NCBI RefSeq assembly: GCF_039888675.1
Contig: NZ_JBDQQR010000001.1
Span: forward strand, 1,798,001-1,862,000
Origin: Mesorhizobium sp. CAU 1732
GTDB taxonomy: Bacteria; Pseudomonadota; Alphaproteobacteria; Rhizobiales; Rhizobiaceae
Length of the DNA: 64,000 nt
Reading direction: 5' to 3'
Below are positions 28,456 through 38,845 of the stretch, one piece after another. Below the pieces are notes generated by a model, which ran no database searches, had not been told where the DNA came from, and saw only the letters and a program-made list of their open reading frames with translations. The position numbers and the translations under genes were made by a program. The first letter of the stretch is position 1. Every line of letters starts with the position of its first letter.

Positions 28456-28875
28456 ATGCCTCAGGCCTTCGACAGGACGCCGCTGCGCGCGACGACGCTG
28501 GAACTCATCTATGAGTGGTTCCACCGGGGCATCGCCGCCTACAGCCTCCTGTTCGGCGTCATGTACTGGGTCAGGCTCATAGGCATCTATGAAGGCGCCA
28601 ACTGGCGCTTCGATCTGATGCCGGTGCACTGGCAGGTCGCCTCTGTGACGCTGGCGGCACTCTTTCCCTTCGCCGCAAGCGGCCTGTGGATGCTCGCGTC
28701 CTGGGGGCCGGTCATCTGGTTCATCTGCGCTGCGATCGAGGTCGTGATGTATGTCGGATTCCCGGAGCTTTTCGGCACCAAATGGCAGATCGTGACCTCT
28801 CACGGGATCGTCGCTCTGCTCTACTGCACGTTCCGGATTGTCTTCTATCTGCGCAATCGTAAACAGGTCGATTAA
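28456..28875 (+). CDS. DUF6163 family membrane protein
   Basis: 139 residues with four predicted membrane helices (about 17-35, 55-77, 80-102 and 112-132) and short loops. In rhizobia a DUF6163 gene commonly sits upstream of ldtR, as here (144-base gap). CGGAG lies about 10 bases before the ATG at 28456; a longer in-frame ATG at 28420 is possible. Function unknown; context suggests envelope or osmotic response. Confidence 0.75.
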   Translation: MPQAFDRTPLRATTLELIYEWFHRGIAAYSLLFGVMYWVRLIGIYEGANWRFDLMPVHWQVASVTLAALFPFAASGLWMLASWGPVIWFICAAIEVVMYVGFPELFGTKWQIVTSHGIVALLYCTFRIVFYLRNRKQVD

Positions 28876-29019
28876 CCTATTTTTAAGCCTCTTTGAAAGG
28901 CCGCCCCCGGTAAGCCCTTGTTAAGCCTGCGGTTTAAGTCGAATTTTATGTGCATTCGATAAGGTCGGGCCAAGGTGAGAAGAAAAACAATCACCGGGCG
29001 TTAAACAAGAGGCTAGACC

Positions 29020-29535
29020 ATGATGACTTCGCGACAGGCGGCCAAGCCCGCCCCACAGACTGACGACCGCAAGGACGCAATCCGTTCGCTTTACCTTGAA
29101 TCGCTCCAGCTCGTCGAGCGGCTGCACCGCCGTCTTCTCGACGTGATCAAGGATGAGTTCGACCGCAATGGCCGCAGCGACATCAACTCCATCCAGGCGC
29201 TGCTTCTCTTCAACATCGGCTCGGCCGAGCTGACCGCCGGCGAACTGCGCTCGCGTGGCTACTATCTCGGCTCGAACGTCTCCTACAACCTGAAGAAGCT
29301 CGTCGACCTCGGCTTCATCAACCATCAGCGCTCGCGTGTCGACCGCCGTTCGGTTCGTGTCAGCCTGACGCCGAAGGGCCAGGAAGTCGCCGACGTCGTC
29401 GGCAAGCTCTACGAGCGTCATGTCGGTTCGATCGAGCAGGTCGGTGGAATCAACTCGGAAGAGTTCCAGCAGATGAACCGCGCCCTGCAGCGCCTCGACC
29501 GCTTCTGGAATGATACGATCGCCTATCGCATGTGA
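29020..29535 (+). CDS. ldtR: MarR-family regulator LdtR
   Basis: 171 residues with a winged-helix DNA-binding domain (about 55-130: LLLFNIGSAELTAGELRSRGYYLGSNVSYNLKKLVDLGF). The sequence is typical of LdtR, the Hyphomicrobiales regulator described in Liberibacter asiaticus as activator of the L,D-transpeptidase gene and of osmotic tolerance. The target gene follows here on the same strand after 292 bases. ATG 29020 is followed by a second ATG one codon later. Confidence 0.9.
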   Translation: MMTSRQAAKPAPQTDDRKDAIRSLYLESLQLVERLHRRLLDVIKDEFDRNGRSDINSIQALLLFNIGSAELTAGELRSRGYYLGSNVSYNLKKLVDLGFINHQRSRVDRRSVRVSLTPKGQEVADVVGKLYERHVGSIEQVGGINSEEFQQMNRALQRLDRFWNDTIAYRM

Positions 29536-29582
29536 TCTTTTCCGCGGGGCGTTGCCGCGGCCCGGAATGCTTGTTTTCTCGC

Positions 29583-29609
29583 ACCGCGAGCGGCTTTGTC
29601 GCTCGCGGT
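29583..29609. repeat. Hairpin after ldtR
   Basis: Ten-base arms ACCGCGAGCG and CGCTCGCGGT around a seven-base loop, 48 bases past the ldtR stop. No T run follows, so it could act as a 3' mRNA structure or a weak Rho-dependent end. Confidence 0.5.
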
Positions 29610-29723
29610 CCGCGCGCTGCGCCGATCCTTTCACGCGCTCGTGTCTAGGCACCGTCACGTTCCTGCCATATTGGAATGGAACCGAGGTTTGCCGCTCGCA
29701 TTACGATGCGGCACGAGGGACGT

Positions 29724-29753
29724 TTGGCGAAAATTAACGTTAACCCTCATAAT
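29724..29753 (+). promoter_or_regulatory. Candidate promoter of the L,D-transpeptidase gene
   Basis: TTGGCG (29724-29729), 18-base spacer, CATAAT (29748-29753). The spacer contains the palindrome TTAACGTTAA (29734-29743), a possible regulator site. Read by eye; no transcription start is known. Confidence 0.4.
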
Positions 29754-29827
29754 GCGTTATGCGCTCGCGGTATCCGTGAGCAGGTTAGCGGCAATGCCGC
29801 GCGATGAGACGAGTGTCGGGATCACCC

Positions 29828-31078
29828 ATGAAAACTTCTCGCCGTACCTTCCTTACCGGAGCAGGCGCAGTCGCCGCTGCGGCCATCTCGCAGTCCGCGC
29901 ACGCGCAAAGCGCGATCGAGGAGATCTTGAACTCTACACAGCGCGGCCAGTGGAACGATCAGTTCGACGCCCGGGCGACGACGCAGGTGGGTCAGGTCGT
30001 ATCGACGACACCGATCTTCAGCCCCGAAACCGTCATGCATATCGAGCAGACGCTGGGCCAGTATTCCAACATCGTCGCACGTGGCGGCTGGCCTCGGGTT
30101 CCCGATCAGAACAAGCTGCAGCTCGGCGTATCCCATCCCGACGTCCAGGCGCTTCGTCAGCGGCTGATGTTCTCCGGCGATCTCTCGGAGGGCGCGGGCA
30201 TCTCGCCGGCCTTCGACACCTATGTCGACGCCGCCCTCAAGCGTTTCCAGACGCGCCACGGCCTTCCGTCGGACGGCGTGACCGGAAAATTCACCTACGC
30301 GGCCATGAATGTCGGTGCCGATGTGCGTCTCGGCCAGCTCCAGACGAACCTCGAGCGCCTGCGCGCCATCGCCGGCAATCAGGAAAACCGCTACGTGATG
30401 GTCAACATCCCGGCCGCCCAGATCGAGGCGGTCGAGGCCAATCGTATCGTGACACGCCACACGGCGGTCGTCGGCAAGATCGATCGCCAGACGCCGATCC
30501 TCGATTCCAAGATCAACGAGATCATCGTCAATCCGTACTGGAATGCGCCTGAGTCGATCGTCCGCCGCGACATCATACCGCTGATGCGCAAAAACCCGAA
30601 TTACCTGACCGAGAACAGCATCCGCATCCTCGGCCCCAACGGCGAGGTCGATCCGCTGACGATCGACTGGTCGACGGAAGAGGCGGCCAAGCTTCGCTTC
30701 CGTCAGGATCCGGGCCGTATCAACGCGATGGCTTCGGTGAAGATCAATTTCCCGAATTCCCATGCTGTCTACATGCACGACACGCCGCAGCAGAGCCTGT
30801 TCAACAATCTGATGCGTTTCGATTCCTCCGGCTGCGTTCGCGTGCAGAACGTGCGGGACCTGGTCACCTGGCTGCTCCGCGGCACGGATGGCTGGAACCG
30901 TCAGCGCTTCGAGGAGACGATCCGCACAGGCGAAAGCGTGCCGGTGGCGCTCGGTAATCCCACGCCGGTGCATTTCACCTACATCTCGGCCTGGGCGACG
31001 GGTGACAACGTTGCTCACTTCCGCAACGACGTCTACGGCCTCGACGGCGTTAACGAGCTTCAGATTTCCGGCCTCTGA
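29828..31078 (+). CDS. ldtP: L,D-transpeptidase, Tat-exported (LdtR target)
   Basis: Forms 3-3 peptidoglycan crosslinks or links proteins to the wall. 416 residues: twin-arginine signal ([14 protein letters not shown]), a peptidoglycan-binding type 1 domain (about 100-165), and a YkuD catalytic domain with H317 (YMHDTP) and C336 ([10 protein letters not shown]). The position downstream of ldtR matches the pair known from Liberibacter. An in-frame ATG eight codons upstream exists but gives no better start. It ends 23 bases before a strong terminator. Confidence 0.9.
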   Translation: MKTSRRTFLTGAGAVAAAAISQSAHAQSAIEEILNSTQRGQWNDQFDARATTQVGQVVSTTPIFSPETVMHIEQTLGQYSNIVARGGWPRVPDQNKLQLGVSHPDVQALRQRLMFSGDLSEGAGISPAFDTYVDAALKRFQTRHGLPSDGVTGKFTYAAMNVGADVRLGQLQTNLERLRAIAGNQENRYVMVNIPAAQIEAVEANRIVTRHTAVVGKIDRQTPILDSKINEIIVNPYWNAPESIVRRDIIPLMRKNPNYLTENSIRILGPNGEVDPLTIDWSTEEAAKLRFRQDPGRINAMASVKINFPNSHAVYMHDTPQQSLFNNLMRFDSSGCVRVQNVRDLVTWLLRGTDGWNRQRFEETIRTGESVPVALGNPTPVHFTYISAWATGDNVAHFRNDVYGLDGVNELQISGL

Positions 31079-31100
31079 GCCGAAACCTGCCGGGAGAAAC

Positions 31101-31133
31101 AGAGGCCGTCCTTCGGGGCGGCCTCTTTCGTTT
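31101..31133 (+). terminator. Rho-independent terminator after ldtP
   Basis: AGAGGCCG (31101-31108) pairs with CGGCCTCT (31119-31126), followed by TTCGTTT. It separates ldtP from glyA. Confidence 0.85.
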
Positions 31134-31247
31134 GGGAGTGGCGCAAAGCGGCGGCTGAATTTCGCGGGACGGACATGGAAGGCTGGGGATAAGTGTGTTA
31201 ATGCGCCGGCCATCCCGAGACCCCAGCGCATGAAGGACCGACCACAC

Positions 31248-32561
<1,314 letters not shown>

Positions 32562-32595
32562 TCATCCCGCGAACCAGATTCGACGGGACCGATAG

Positions 32596-33060
32596 ATGCG
32601 TTGCCCTTATTGCCAGTCCGAAGACACGCAGGTGAAAGACTCCCGTCCCGCCGAGGACGGGGTCGCGATCCGCAGGCGGCGCGTCTGTCCTGATTGCGGC
32701 GGACGCTTCACCACATTCGAACGGGTGCAGTTGCGTGACCTCGTCGTCGTGAAGAAATCGGGCCGCAAGGTCCCGTTCAACCGCGACAAGCTGCTGCGCT
32801 CGATGGAGATCGCGGTTCGCAAGCGCAATGTCGATCCCGACCGCATCGAGCGTGCGGTGACCGGCATCGTGCGCCAGCTCGAAAGCTCCGGCGAGACCGA
32901 GATCGTGGCCGGCGAGATCGGCCGTCTCGTCATGGAGGCCTTGAAGTCGATAGACGACGTCGCCTATGTGCGGTTCGCCTCCGTCTATCGCAATTTCCGC
33001 GAGGCGAAGGATTTTCACGACGTGCTCGGCGAATTGCGGGGCGACGAAGACCAGGAGTAG
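32596..33060 (+). CDS. nrdR: Ribonucleotide reductase regulator NrdR
   Basis: Repressor of nrd genes that senses ATP/dATP. 154 residues: a zinc ribbon with C3, C6, C31 and C34 and then an ATP-cone domain ([22 protein letters not shown]). Normal length. It follows glyA by 34 bases, a conserved neighbourhood in alphaproteobacteria, and ends 6 bases before ribD. The NrdR boxes it binds would lie elsewhere. Confidence 0.96.
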   Translation: MRCPYCQSEDTQVKDSRPAEDGVAIRRRRVCPDCGGRFTTFERVQLRDLVVVKKSGRKVPFNRDKLLRSMEIAVRKRNVDPDRIERAVTGIVRQLESSGETEIVAGEIGRLVMEALKSIDDVAYVRFASVYRNFREAKDFHDVLGELRGDEDQE

Positions 33061-33066
33061 CAGGCG

Positions 33067-34179
33067 ATGGCGGGGCGCGACGAGGCGGTGCAGGCTGAAA
33101 TCGACCGCCGCTTCATGGCTGCCGCCATCCGGCTCTCGCGCCGTCATCTCGGCCTGACGGCCACCAATCCGTCCGTCGCAACGCTCATCGTCCGGGACGG
33201 GCTCATCATCGGCCGTGGCGTGACCGCCATTGGCGGAAGGCCCCATGCCGAGACACAGGCACTTGCCGAGGCGGGCGAGGGTGCTCGCGGCGCGACCGCC
33301 TACGTCACGCTGGAGCCATGCGCCCATCATGGCCGCACGCCGCCCTGCGCTGATGCGCTGGTGACGGCCGGGATTACCCGTGTCGTGGGTGCAGCCAGCG
33401 ATCCCGATCCGCGCGTATGCGGCAAGGGCTACGCGATCCTGCGCGAAGCGGGGATCGAGGTGGTCGAGGATATTTTAGCCGCCGAGGCGGCCGACCTGAT
33501 GGCCGGCTACTTGATTCGGTCGTCGAAGAAACGCCCCGAAGTGACTCTGAAGCTTGCCGTTTCCGCTGACGGAATGATCGGACGGGCGAGCCAAGTGCAG
33601 GTCGCGATTACCGGTCCGGTTGCGCGCCGGCAGGTCCACGTGATGCGCGCCGAGGCGGATGCGATCCTGATCGGCATCGGCACTGCGATCGCCGACGACC
33701 CGGACCTGACCTGCCGCCTTCCGGGCATGGAGGACCGTTCGCCCGTGCGTATCGTTCTGGACCGGAGGTTGCGGCTGCCCCTCTCGTCCAAGCTGGCCCA
33801 AACGGCGCGCCAGACGCCGGTGCTGCTCGCCGCCGAAGGCGGTTTTGATGAGGCGAGACGAAATGCGCTCGCCGCCAGCGGCGTCGGCTTTCTCGCGACC
33901 GAAACGTTCGGAGACCGCATCGCTTTGCCCGAATTGCTTGAGGATCTGGCTTCGCAGGGCATGGGTACAGTGATGGTCGAAGGCGGTGCGGAAACGGCAA
34001 AGCACTTCCTCGAAGAAAACCTGGTCGATCGCATCGCGCTCTTCACGGGCACAATTTCCATTGGCGCGGACGGTATTCGCTCGCCGCTCGACGCCGACAC
34101 CATTCCGTCCGGCTTTTCGCTCGTGCGTGAGGCGCGTTTTGCCGATGATCGCTATCTCGAATATGTGAGGCAGTCCTGA
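33067..34179 (+). CDS. ribD: Bifunctional riboflavin deaminase/reductase
   Basis: Carries out two steps of riboflavin synthesis: deamination of the pyrimidinone intermediate and reduction of the ribose side chain. 370 residues. The deaminase half has zinc ligands H60-A-E62, C85 and C94 (PCAHHGRTPPC). The reductase half begins near 155 (RPEVTLKLAVSADGMIG). Its TGA shares one base with the ribE ATG. Confidence 0.95.
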   Translation: MAGRDEAVQAEIDRRFMAAAIRLSRRHLGLTATNPSVATLIVRDGLIIGRGVTAIGGRPHAETQALAEAGEGARGATAYVTLEPCAHHGRTPPCADALVTAGITRVVGAASDPDPRVCGKGYAILREAGIEVVEDILAAEAADLMAGYLIRSSKKRPEVTLKLAVSADGMIGRASQVQVAITGPVARRQVHVMRAEADAILIGIGTAIADDPDLTCRLPGMEDRSPVRIVLDRRLRLPLSSKLAQTARQTPVLLAAEGGFDEARRNALAASGVGFLATETFGDRIALPELLEDLASQGMGTVMVEGGAETAKHFLEENLVDRIALFTGTISIGADGIRSPLDADTIPSGFSLVREARFADDRYLEYVRQS

Positions 34180-34796
34180 TGTTCACCGGAATCGTCACCG
34201 ACATTGGAACCGTGACGTCGGTTTCGCCGCTTGCCGAAGGCGTCCGCCTGCGCATCGAGACGGCCTACGACCCCACGACGATCGAGATCGGCGCATCGAT
34301 CGCATGCGCCGGCGTCTGCCTGACGGTCGTCACGCTTCCAGAACAGGGTTCGAACCAGCGCTGGTTCGAGGTCGAGGCCTGGGAAGAAGCGTTGCGCCTG
34401 ACGACGGCATCCGGCTGGCAACCGGGCTCGCGGATCAATCTGGAGCGCGCGCTGAAGATCGGCGACGAACTGGGTGGCCATATCGTCTCAGGCCATGTCG
34501 ACGGCATGGCGCAGATCGTCGAGCGCCGGGAAGAGGGCGATGCGGTGCGCTTCACTTTGGAGGCGCCTGCCGAACTGGCGAAGTTCATCGCGCCCAAGGG
34601 CTCGGTCGCGCTCGATGGCACGTCGCTCACGGTCAACCATGTCGACCGCACGCGCTTCGACGTCCTGCTCATCCATCATTCGCTGGGCGTGACGACCTGG
34701 GGCGAACGGCAGTCCGGCGATAATGTCAATCTCGAGATCGACACCATGGCCCGCTACGCTGCGCGACTGAAGGAAGCGTCAGAACAGGGTTTGTGA
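34179..34796 (+). CDS. ribE: Riboflavin synthase, alpha subunit
   Basis: Dismutates two lumazine molecules to riboflavin. 205 residues, made of two repeated beta-barrels: the first starts MFTGIVTDIGTV, the second near 97 (LGGHIVSGHVDG). Both repeats carry the usual active-site context. The ATG overlaps the ribD stop by one base, so translation is coupled. In some naming schemes this gene is ribC. Confidence 0.95.
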   Translation: MFTGIVTDIGTVTSVSPLAEGVRLRIETAYDPTTIEIGASIACAGVCLTVVTLPEQGSNQRWFEVEAWEEALRLTTASGWQPGSRINLERALKIGDELGGHIVSGHVDGMAQIVERREEGDAVRFTLEAPAELAKFIAPKGSVALDGTSLTVNHVDRTRFDVLLIHHSLGVTTWGERQSGDNVNLEIDTMARYAARLKEASEQGL

Positions 34797-34890
34797 CGCA
34801 AGCCCTGCGTCGCGTGCAATGTCGTCATGCCAACAAGCGCTTGCCTAGATACGCCGTTCGGCCTAAGTCACCGCCAACCCGGAGACACGC

Positions 34891-35349
34891 ATGGCCAAGA
34901 CATCATCCCTCCGCCTTCTTATCGTGGAGGCGCGCTTCTATGACGAACTGTCCGATGCACTTCTCGGCGGCGCAAAGGCAGCGCTCGACGAGGCCGGCGC
35001 ATCCTATGATGTTGTGACTGTTCCCGGCGCGCTCGAAGTTCCCGCAGCGATTTCCTTCGCGCTCGTCGCGGCGGAAGAAGGCGGCGTTGAGTATGACGGA
35101 TTCGTCGCGCTCGGCTGCGTCATCCGCGGTGAAACCTACCACTTCGACATCGTTGCGAACGAATCGTGCCGCGCGCTGATGGACCTGTCCATTGGTGAGC
35201 CGGCGGCCATCGGCAACGGCATCCTGACGGTCGAGAACGAAGCGCAGGCATGGGCGCGCGCCAAGCGGGACGAGGGCGACAAGGGGGGCTTTGCGGCGCG
35301 CGCCGCGCTCACCATGATCGACCTGCGCAAGCGCTTCGGCGGAGCATAG
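34891..35349 (+). CDS. ribH: 6,7-dimethyl-8-ribityllumazine synthase
   Basis: Makes the lumazine precursor of riboflavin; usually an icosahedral or pentameric complex. 152 residues. The N-terminus is [12 protein letters not shown], the substrate-binding loop is [10 protein letters not shown], and the catalytic His is H84 in GETYHFDIV. It follows ribE by 94 bases and precedes nusB by 5. Confidence 0.95.
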   Translation: MAKTSSLRLLIVEARFYDELSDALLGGAKAALDEAGASYDVVTVPGALEVPAAISFALVAAEEGGVEYDGFVALGCVIRGETYHFDIVANESCRALMDLSIGEPAAIGNGILTVENEAQAWARAKRDEGDKGGFAARAALTMIDLRKRFGGA

Positions 35350-35354
35350 CCAGG

Positions 35355-35858
35355 ATGTCGAAATCGGACACAGACAACCCGGCAGGCCCGCGTCAGGCGA
35401 ACAAGCGTGGCGCAGCCCGTCTCGCGGCCGTTCAGGCGCTCTATCAGATGGACGTCGCCGGAAGCGGCATTCTCGAAATCACCGCTGAATACGAACAGTT
35501 CCGCCTCGGCAAGGAAGTCGACGGCGCGCAATATCGTGAGGCCGACGCGCAGTGGTTTCGCGCGATCCTCGCAGGCGTGGTCGAGAACCAGACGACCGTC
35601 GATCCGGTAATCCGCCAATCCTTGACGGAAGACTGGCCCCTGTCGCGTCTCGATTCCACCTTGCGCGCGATCATGCGCGCGGGCGTCTACGAATTGATGC
35701 AGCGCGGGGACGTACCGGTCGCCGTCATCGTTTCCGAATATGTCGATATCGCCAAGGCGTTCTACGCCGATGACGAGCCAAAGCTGGTCAATGCCGTGCT
35801 GGATCGTGTCGCACGCCGCGTGCGGGGCGAGGGACGGGGCAGGGACCCCGCCGCGTGA
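35355..35858 (+). CDS. nusB: Transcription antitermination factor NusB
   Basis: Binds boxA RNA with NusE/S10 to stop premature termination of rRNA operons. 167 residues, all-helical: N-terminal [19 protein letters not shown] and the closing helix [21 protein letters not shown] are family blocks. The start at 35355 lies 5 bases past the ribH stop. The last bases overlap the next gene (GTGA). Confidence 0.95.
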   Translation: MSKSDTDNPAGPRQANKRGAARLAAVQALYQMDVAGSGILEITAEYEQFRLGKEVDGAQYREADAQWFRAILAGVVENQTTVDPVIRQSLTEDWPLSRLDSTLRAIMRAGVYELMQRGDVPVAVIVSEYVDIAKAFYADDEPKLVNAVLDRVARRVRGEGRGRDPAA

Positions 35859-37066
35859 CCCAGATAGACGATAGCCAGGCAAGGCGCACCGCGATCATCT
35901 TCGCGGCCTGCCAGGCAATCGTCGGCTCTGCGGCGCCCATTTCGTTTTCCATCGGCGGGCTCGCCGGCTACTATCTGCTTGACGCGGACAAGTCGCTGGC
36001 GACGCTTCCGGTTACGGGGTTCACGCTTGGCGTCGCGGTGGGCGCGATCCCTGCGGCAGCCATCATCAAGCAAGCGGGCCAGCGCGCCGGCTTCATGATC
36101 GGCACTGGCGTAACCGCTCTCGGCGGCGCGATCGCAACGCTCGGCCTCTATGAAATGTCGTTCTGGCTGTTCGGGTTCGGACTGCTGGTGATCGGCCTCG
36201 GCGGCGCCTTCGTACAACAGTTCCGCTTTGCGGCAGCCGACAACGCACCGCCGGCCTTCAAGGCGCGAGCGATCTCCTTCGTGCTTGCCGGCGGCATCGT
36301 GACCGCGATACTCGGACCGCAAATCGTCATCTTCACGCGCGAAATGCTCGCACCCGTCATGTTTGCGGGCTCTTTCGTCTCGATCATCGGCCTTGCGGCC
36401 GTGGGCGCTGCGATCCTCGCATTCCTGCGCGTCCGTGACGGCGGCGCGTCCAACTCCCATGCCTCGAGCGAGCCCGCGCGGCCTTTGGGCGAGATCATCA
36501 GGCAGCCGCTCTTCGCAGTCGGACTGACCTGTGCGGTCGGCACCTATGCGCTCATGAGCTTCGTGATGACGGGTGCGCCGCTTGCCATGGTCGGCTGCGG
36601 TTTCTCGCCCGACGAAGCCACGCTCGGCATCTCGTGGCATGTGATGGCGATGTTTGCGCCGAGCTTCTTCACCGGCCGGCTGATCGCGCGGTTCGGGCGC
36701 GAGCGGATCGTGGCCATCGGCCTCGCGCTCCTGATTGCCTGCGCGCTGGTCGCGCTGTCCGGCATCGCGCTCTGGCAGTTCTGGTCGGCGCTGATCCTGC
36801 TCGGCCTTGGCTGGAACTTCGGTTTCATCGGAGCGACCGCGATGGTGGCCGAAACCTACCGTCCGTCGGAAAAGGGCAAGGTCCAGGGCTTCCACGACTT
36901 TATCCTGTTCGGGTCGGTCGCCGCCGCGTCGTTCCTGTCGGGCGTCGTCTACAACGCCTGGGGCTGGGACATGCTGAACTGGATAATCTTCCCGATTACG
37001 GCTCTGTGCGCGGTGGCGCTTGGTGGCTACATGCTTGCGCAGCGCAAGGCGCTCCACGCCATCTGA
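35855..37066 (+). CDS. MFS transporter at the end of the rib-nusB operon
   Basis: 403 residues with about 12 membrane helices, short loops and the MFS-type charged loop [11 protein letters not shown] in the second half. The GTG start at 35855 overlaps the nusB stop by 4 bases, so it is translationally coupled. Many proteobacteria have thiL after nusB; here the place is taken by this carrier. The context tempts one to think of riboflavin or a related compound, but substrate is not shown by the sequence. Confidence 0.85.
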   Translation: MTQIDDSQARRTAIIFAACQAIVGSAAPISFSIGGLAGYYLLDADKSLATLPVTGFTLGVAVGAIPAAAIIKQAGQRAGFMIGTGVTALGGAIATLGLYEMSFWLFGFGLLVIGLGGAFVQQFRFAAADNAPPAFKARAISFVLAGGIVTAILGPQIVIFTREMLAPVMFAGSFVSIIGLAAVGAAILAFLRVRDGGASNSHASSEPARPLGEIIRQPLFAVGLTCAVGTYALMSFVMTGAPLAMVGCGFSPDEATLGISWHVMAMFAPSFFTGRLIARFGRERIVAIGLALLIACALVALSGIALWQFWSALILLGLGWNFGFIGATAMVAETYRPSEKGKVQGFHDFILFGSVAAASFLSGVVYNAWGWDMLNWIIFPITALCAVALGGYMLAQRKALHAI

Positions 37067-37130
37067 CCCGGCCGAACTGTTCGCGTTTTGCCTGCAATCC
37101 CGTTACGCTGTGACTGGAAAGGATTTGTCC

Positions 37131-37865
37131 ATGCCCGATGTTTCCGCCGCAACATTGCCGCGCGCACGACTGGCCCTGCTGATCGACGCCGATAATGTTC
37201 GAGCCAACTTCCTGCCGATCATCATCCGAGAGGCATCGGCGCTCGGAACGGTGACCGTGAAGCGCGTCTACGGCCATTTCGCCAGTTCGTCGATGAATGC
37301 CTGGCAGCCGCTCGTGCATGAATATGCGCTGTCGCCGGTGCACATTCCGCCTGCGGCGACCGGTAAGAACGCCACCGATATGAAGCTCGCGATCGAGGCG
37401 ATGGACCTCTTGCATCGCGGCCAGATCGAAGGTTTCTGCATCGCATCGAGCGACAGCGATTTCACGACACTGGCAAGCCGCATCCGCGAAGATGGCGTCT
37501 CGGTCTATGGATTCGGCGAGCAGAAGGCCTCGATGGCCTATGTGCGCTCCTGCGATCGCTTCTTCTATTGCGATTTGTTGATGCGCGAGGAGAAGGGCGC
37601 TGGCCCTGTGACCGACGCTGCGCCGTCCGGTCCGGCGCGCATACCCGTCGATGACATATTGGCGGCAATCGACGATCTGTCGGGCGACGAGGGCTGGGCG
37701 CATCTGGGCGAGGTCGGACAGATGCTCAACAAGCGACTGCCCGACTTCGATCCGCGCAACCACGGCTTCAAGAAGCTGAGTTCACTCGTCGAGAGCATGA
37801 AACCTGTCGAACTGCGCCGCCGCAAGACAGCCGGCGGCAGCACGGTCGAGGTTCGCGCGAAGTAG
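37131..37865 (+). CDS. NYN-domain protein with C-terminal LOTUS/OST-HTH domain
   Basis: 244 residues. The NYN (PIN-like) nuclease domain keeps its acidic set: D19 and D21 (LLIDADNV), D83 (KNATDMKLAIEAMDL), D108 and D110 (SSDSDFTTLASRIRE). A second domain from about 170 reads ILAAIDDLSGDEGWAHLGEVGQMLNKRLPDFDPRNHGFKKLSSLVE, a LOTUS/OST-HTH RNA-binding pattern. Such NYN-LOTUS proteins are presumed RNases; the bacterial role is undescribed. Start ATG 37131 follows GGAAAGGATTTGTCC. Confidence 0.87.
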   Translation: MPDVSAATLPRARLALLIDADNVRANFLPIIIREASALGTVTVKRVYGHFASSSMNAWQPLVHEYALSPVHIPPAATGKNATDMKLAIEAMDLLHRGQIEGFCIASSDSDFTTLASRIREDGVSVYGFGEQKASMAYVRSCDRFFYCDLLMREEKGAGPVTDAAPSGPARIPVDDILAAIDDLSGDEGWAHLGEVGQMLNKRLPDFDPRNHGFKKLSSLVESMKPVELRRRKTAGGSTVEVRAK

Positions 37866-37872
37866 GAGTGCT

Positions 37873-38181
37873 CTACCGCGCCGGGTGATCGAGCGTCAGT
37901 TCCAACACGCTCGCGCCGTCTCTCGCGATCCATCTGCGGCGGATGACCGCGAAGTCGTGGCGCGTGTCGGCCGCCTCGATGGACACCAGATCGCCGTTCG
38001 CCACCTCGGCTCCCAACCTCAACTCTGAAAAGTGTTCCGCCAGTGCATGCCGATCGGCGTGGCGCCGGGCGGATGCAGTCAGCGCGATCGTGGCGCTATG
38101 GTCGCGTGCTTCTGCCGCTCGACCGCGATCGAATTCCTCATTTATCGTCGGCGGGCTGGACACAATTGGAGGTTTTGTCAT
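37873..38181 (-). CDS. Small uncharacterised protein, 102 aa
   Basis: The C-terminal half (EHFSELRLGAEVANGDLVSIEAADTRHD, then FAVIRRRWIARDGASVLEL) looks like a real, structured small protein. The N-terminal third is low-complexity and contains the only ATG, at 38181, which would overlap the divergent DUF2165 start at 38180. A GTG at 38163 would be an alternative. The gene ends 7 bases past the convergent NYN gene. No family recognised. Confidence 0.5.
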   Translation of the reverse strand: MTKPPIVSSPPTINEEFDRGRAAEARDHSATIALTASARRHADRHALAEHFSELRLGAEVANGDLVSIEAADTRHDFAVIRRRWIARDGASVLELTLDHPAR

Positions 38182-38674
38182 GGCTAGCCGTCTCTCGAAG
38201 ATCGTCATGTGCCTGTGCCTTGCGGCATTCGCATTTCTCGTCACGTTCGGCAACATAACCGACTACGGATCGAATTACGCGTTCGTGCAGCATGTTTTGA
38301 GCATGGATACGACGTTTCCCGGCAACGCGCTGATGTACCGCGCAATCACCAATCCGTCTCTGTGGACCGCGGGCTACTGGCTGATCATCGTCGGCGAGGG
38401 GCTGACATGCGCTCTCTTCCTCTGGGCGAGCCTGCGCCTCTGGAACGCAAGGAACCTGTCGGCAGCGGCATTCAACGACGCCAAGAGCCCGGTCGTGGTT
38501 GCCGCGACGATGGGCTTCCTTGTCTGGTTCCTGGGTTTCATGGTCATCGGCGGCGAATGGTTCGCGATGTGGCAGTCGGACACGTGGAACGGGCAGGACG
38601 CCGCCTTCAAGTTCTACATGACGATCCTTGCGGTCCTCATCTTCGTGAAACTGCCGGACCCGGAACTCGCCTGA
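38180..38674 (+). CDS. DUF2165 family membrane protein
   Basis: 164 residues with four membrane helices. It shows the DUF2165 pattern: an N-terminal helix, then NITDYGSNYAFVQHVLSMDTTFPG and ITNPSLWTAGYWLIIVGEGLTCALFL, then LGFMVIGGEWFAMWQSDTWNGQDAAFKFY. The function of the family is unknown. The ATG at 38180 is preceded by GGAGG about 8 bases upstream (TTGGAGGTTTTGTC). Confidence 0.85.
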   Translation: MASRLSKIVMCLCLAAFAFLVTFGNITDYGSNYAFVQHVLSMDTTFPGNALMYRAITNPSLWTAGYWLIIVGEGLTCALFLWASLRLWNARNLSAAAFNDAKSPVVVAATMGFLVWFLGFMVIGGEWFAMWQSDTWNGQDAAFKFYMTILAVLIFVKLPDPELA

Positions 38675-38719
38675 CGCGGTTGGCTATGGGGCCACGACAG
38701 GGCGAAACCCAACAAATCC

Positions 38720-38748
38720 TTGACGTTCGCCGGACCCTTTCGCATCCT
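38720..38748 (+). promoter_or_regulatory. Candidate sigma70-type promoter of hppA
   Basis: TTGACG (38720-38725), 17-base spacer, CATCCT (38743-38748), a pattern common in alphaproteobacteria. It lies about 97 bases before the hppA ATG. Confidence 0.45.
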
Positions 38749-38845
38749 CGCCGTGAAGGGGCGGCGTCGAAGCACGATTCCGGCCTATTCGCATCCCGGC
38801 CCGGGGAGGGGTTCTTTCGGGCCATCAAGTGAGGAAATCCGCAAA

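Noticed and set aside
34797..34890. FMN riboswitch in the gap before ribH
   Set aside because: At 94 bases it is too short for the element and shows no matching conserved boxes.
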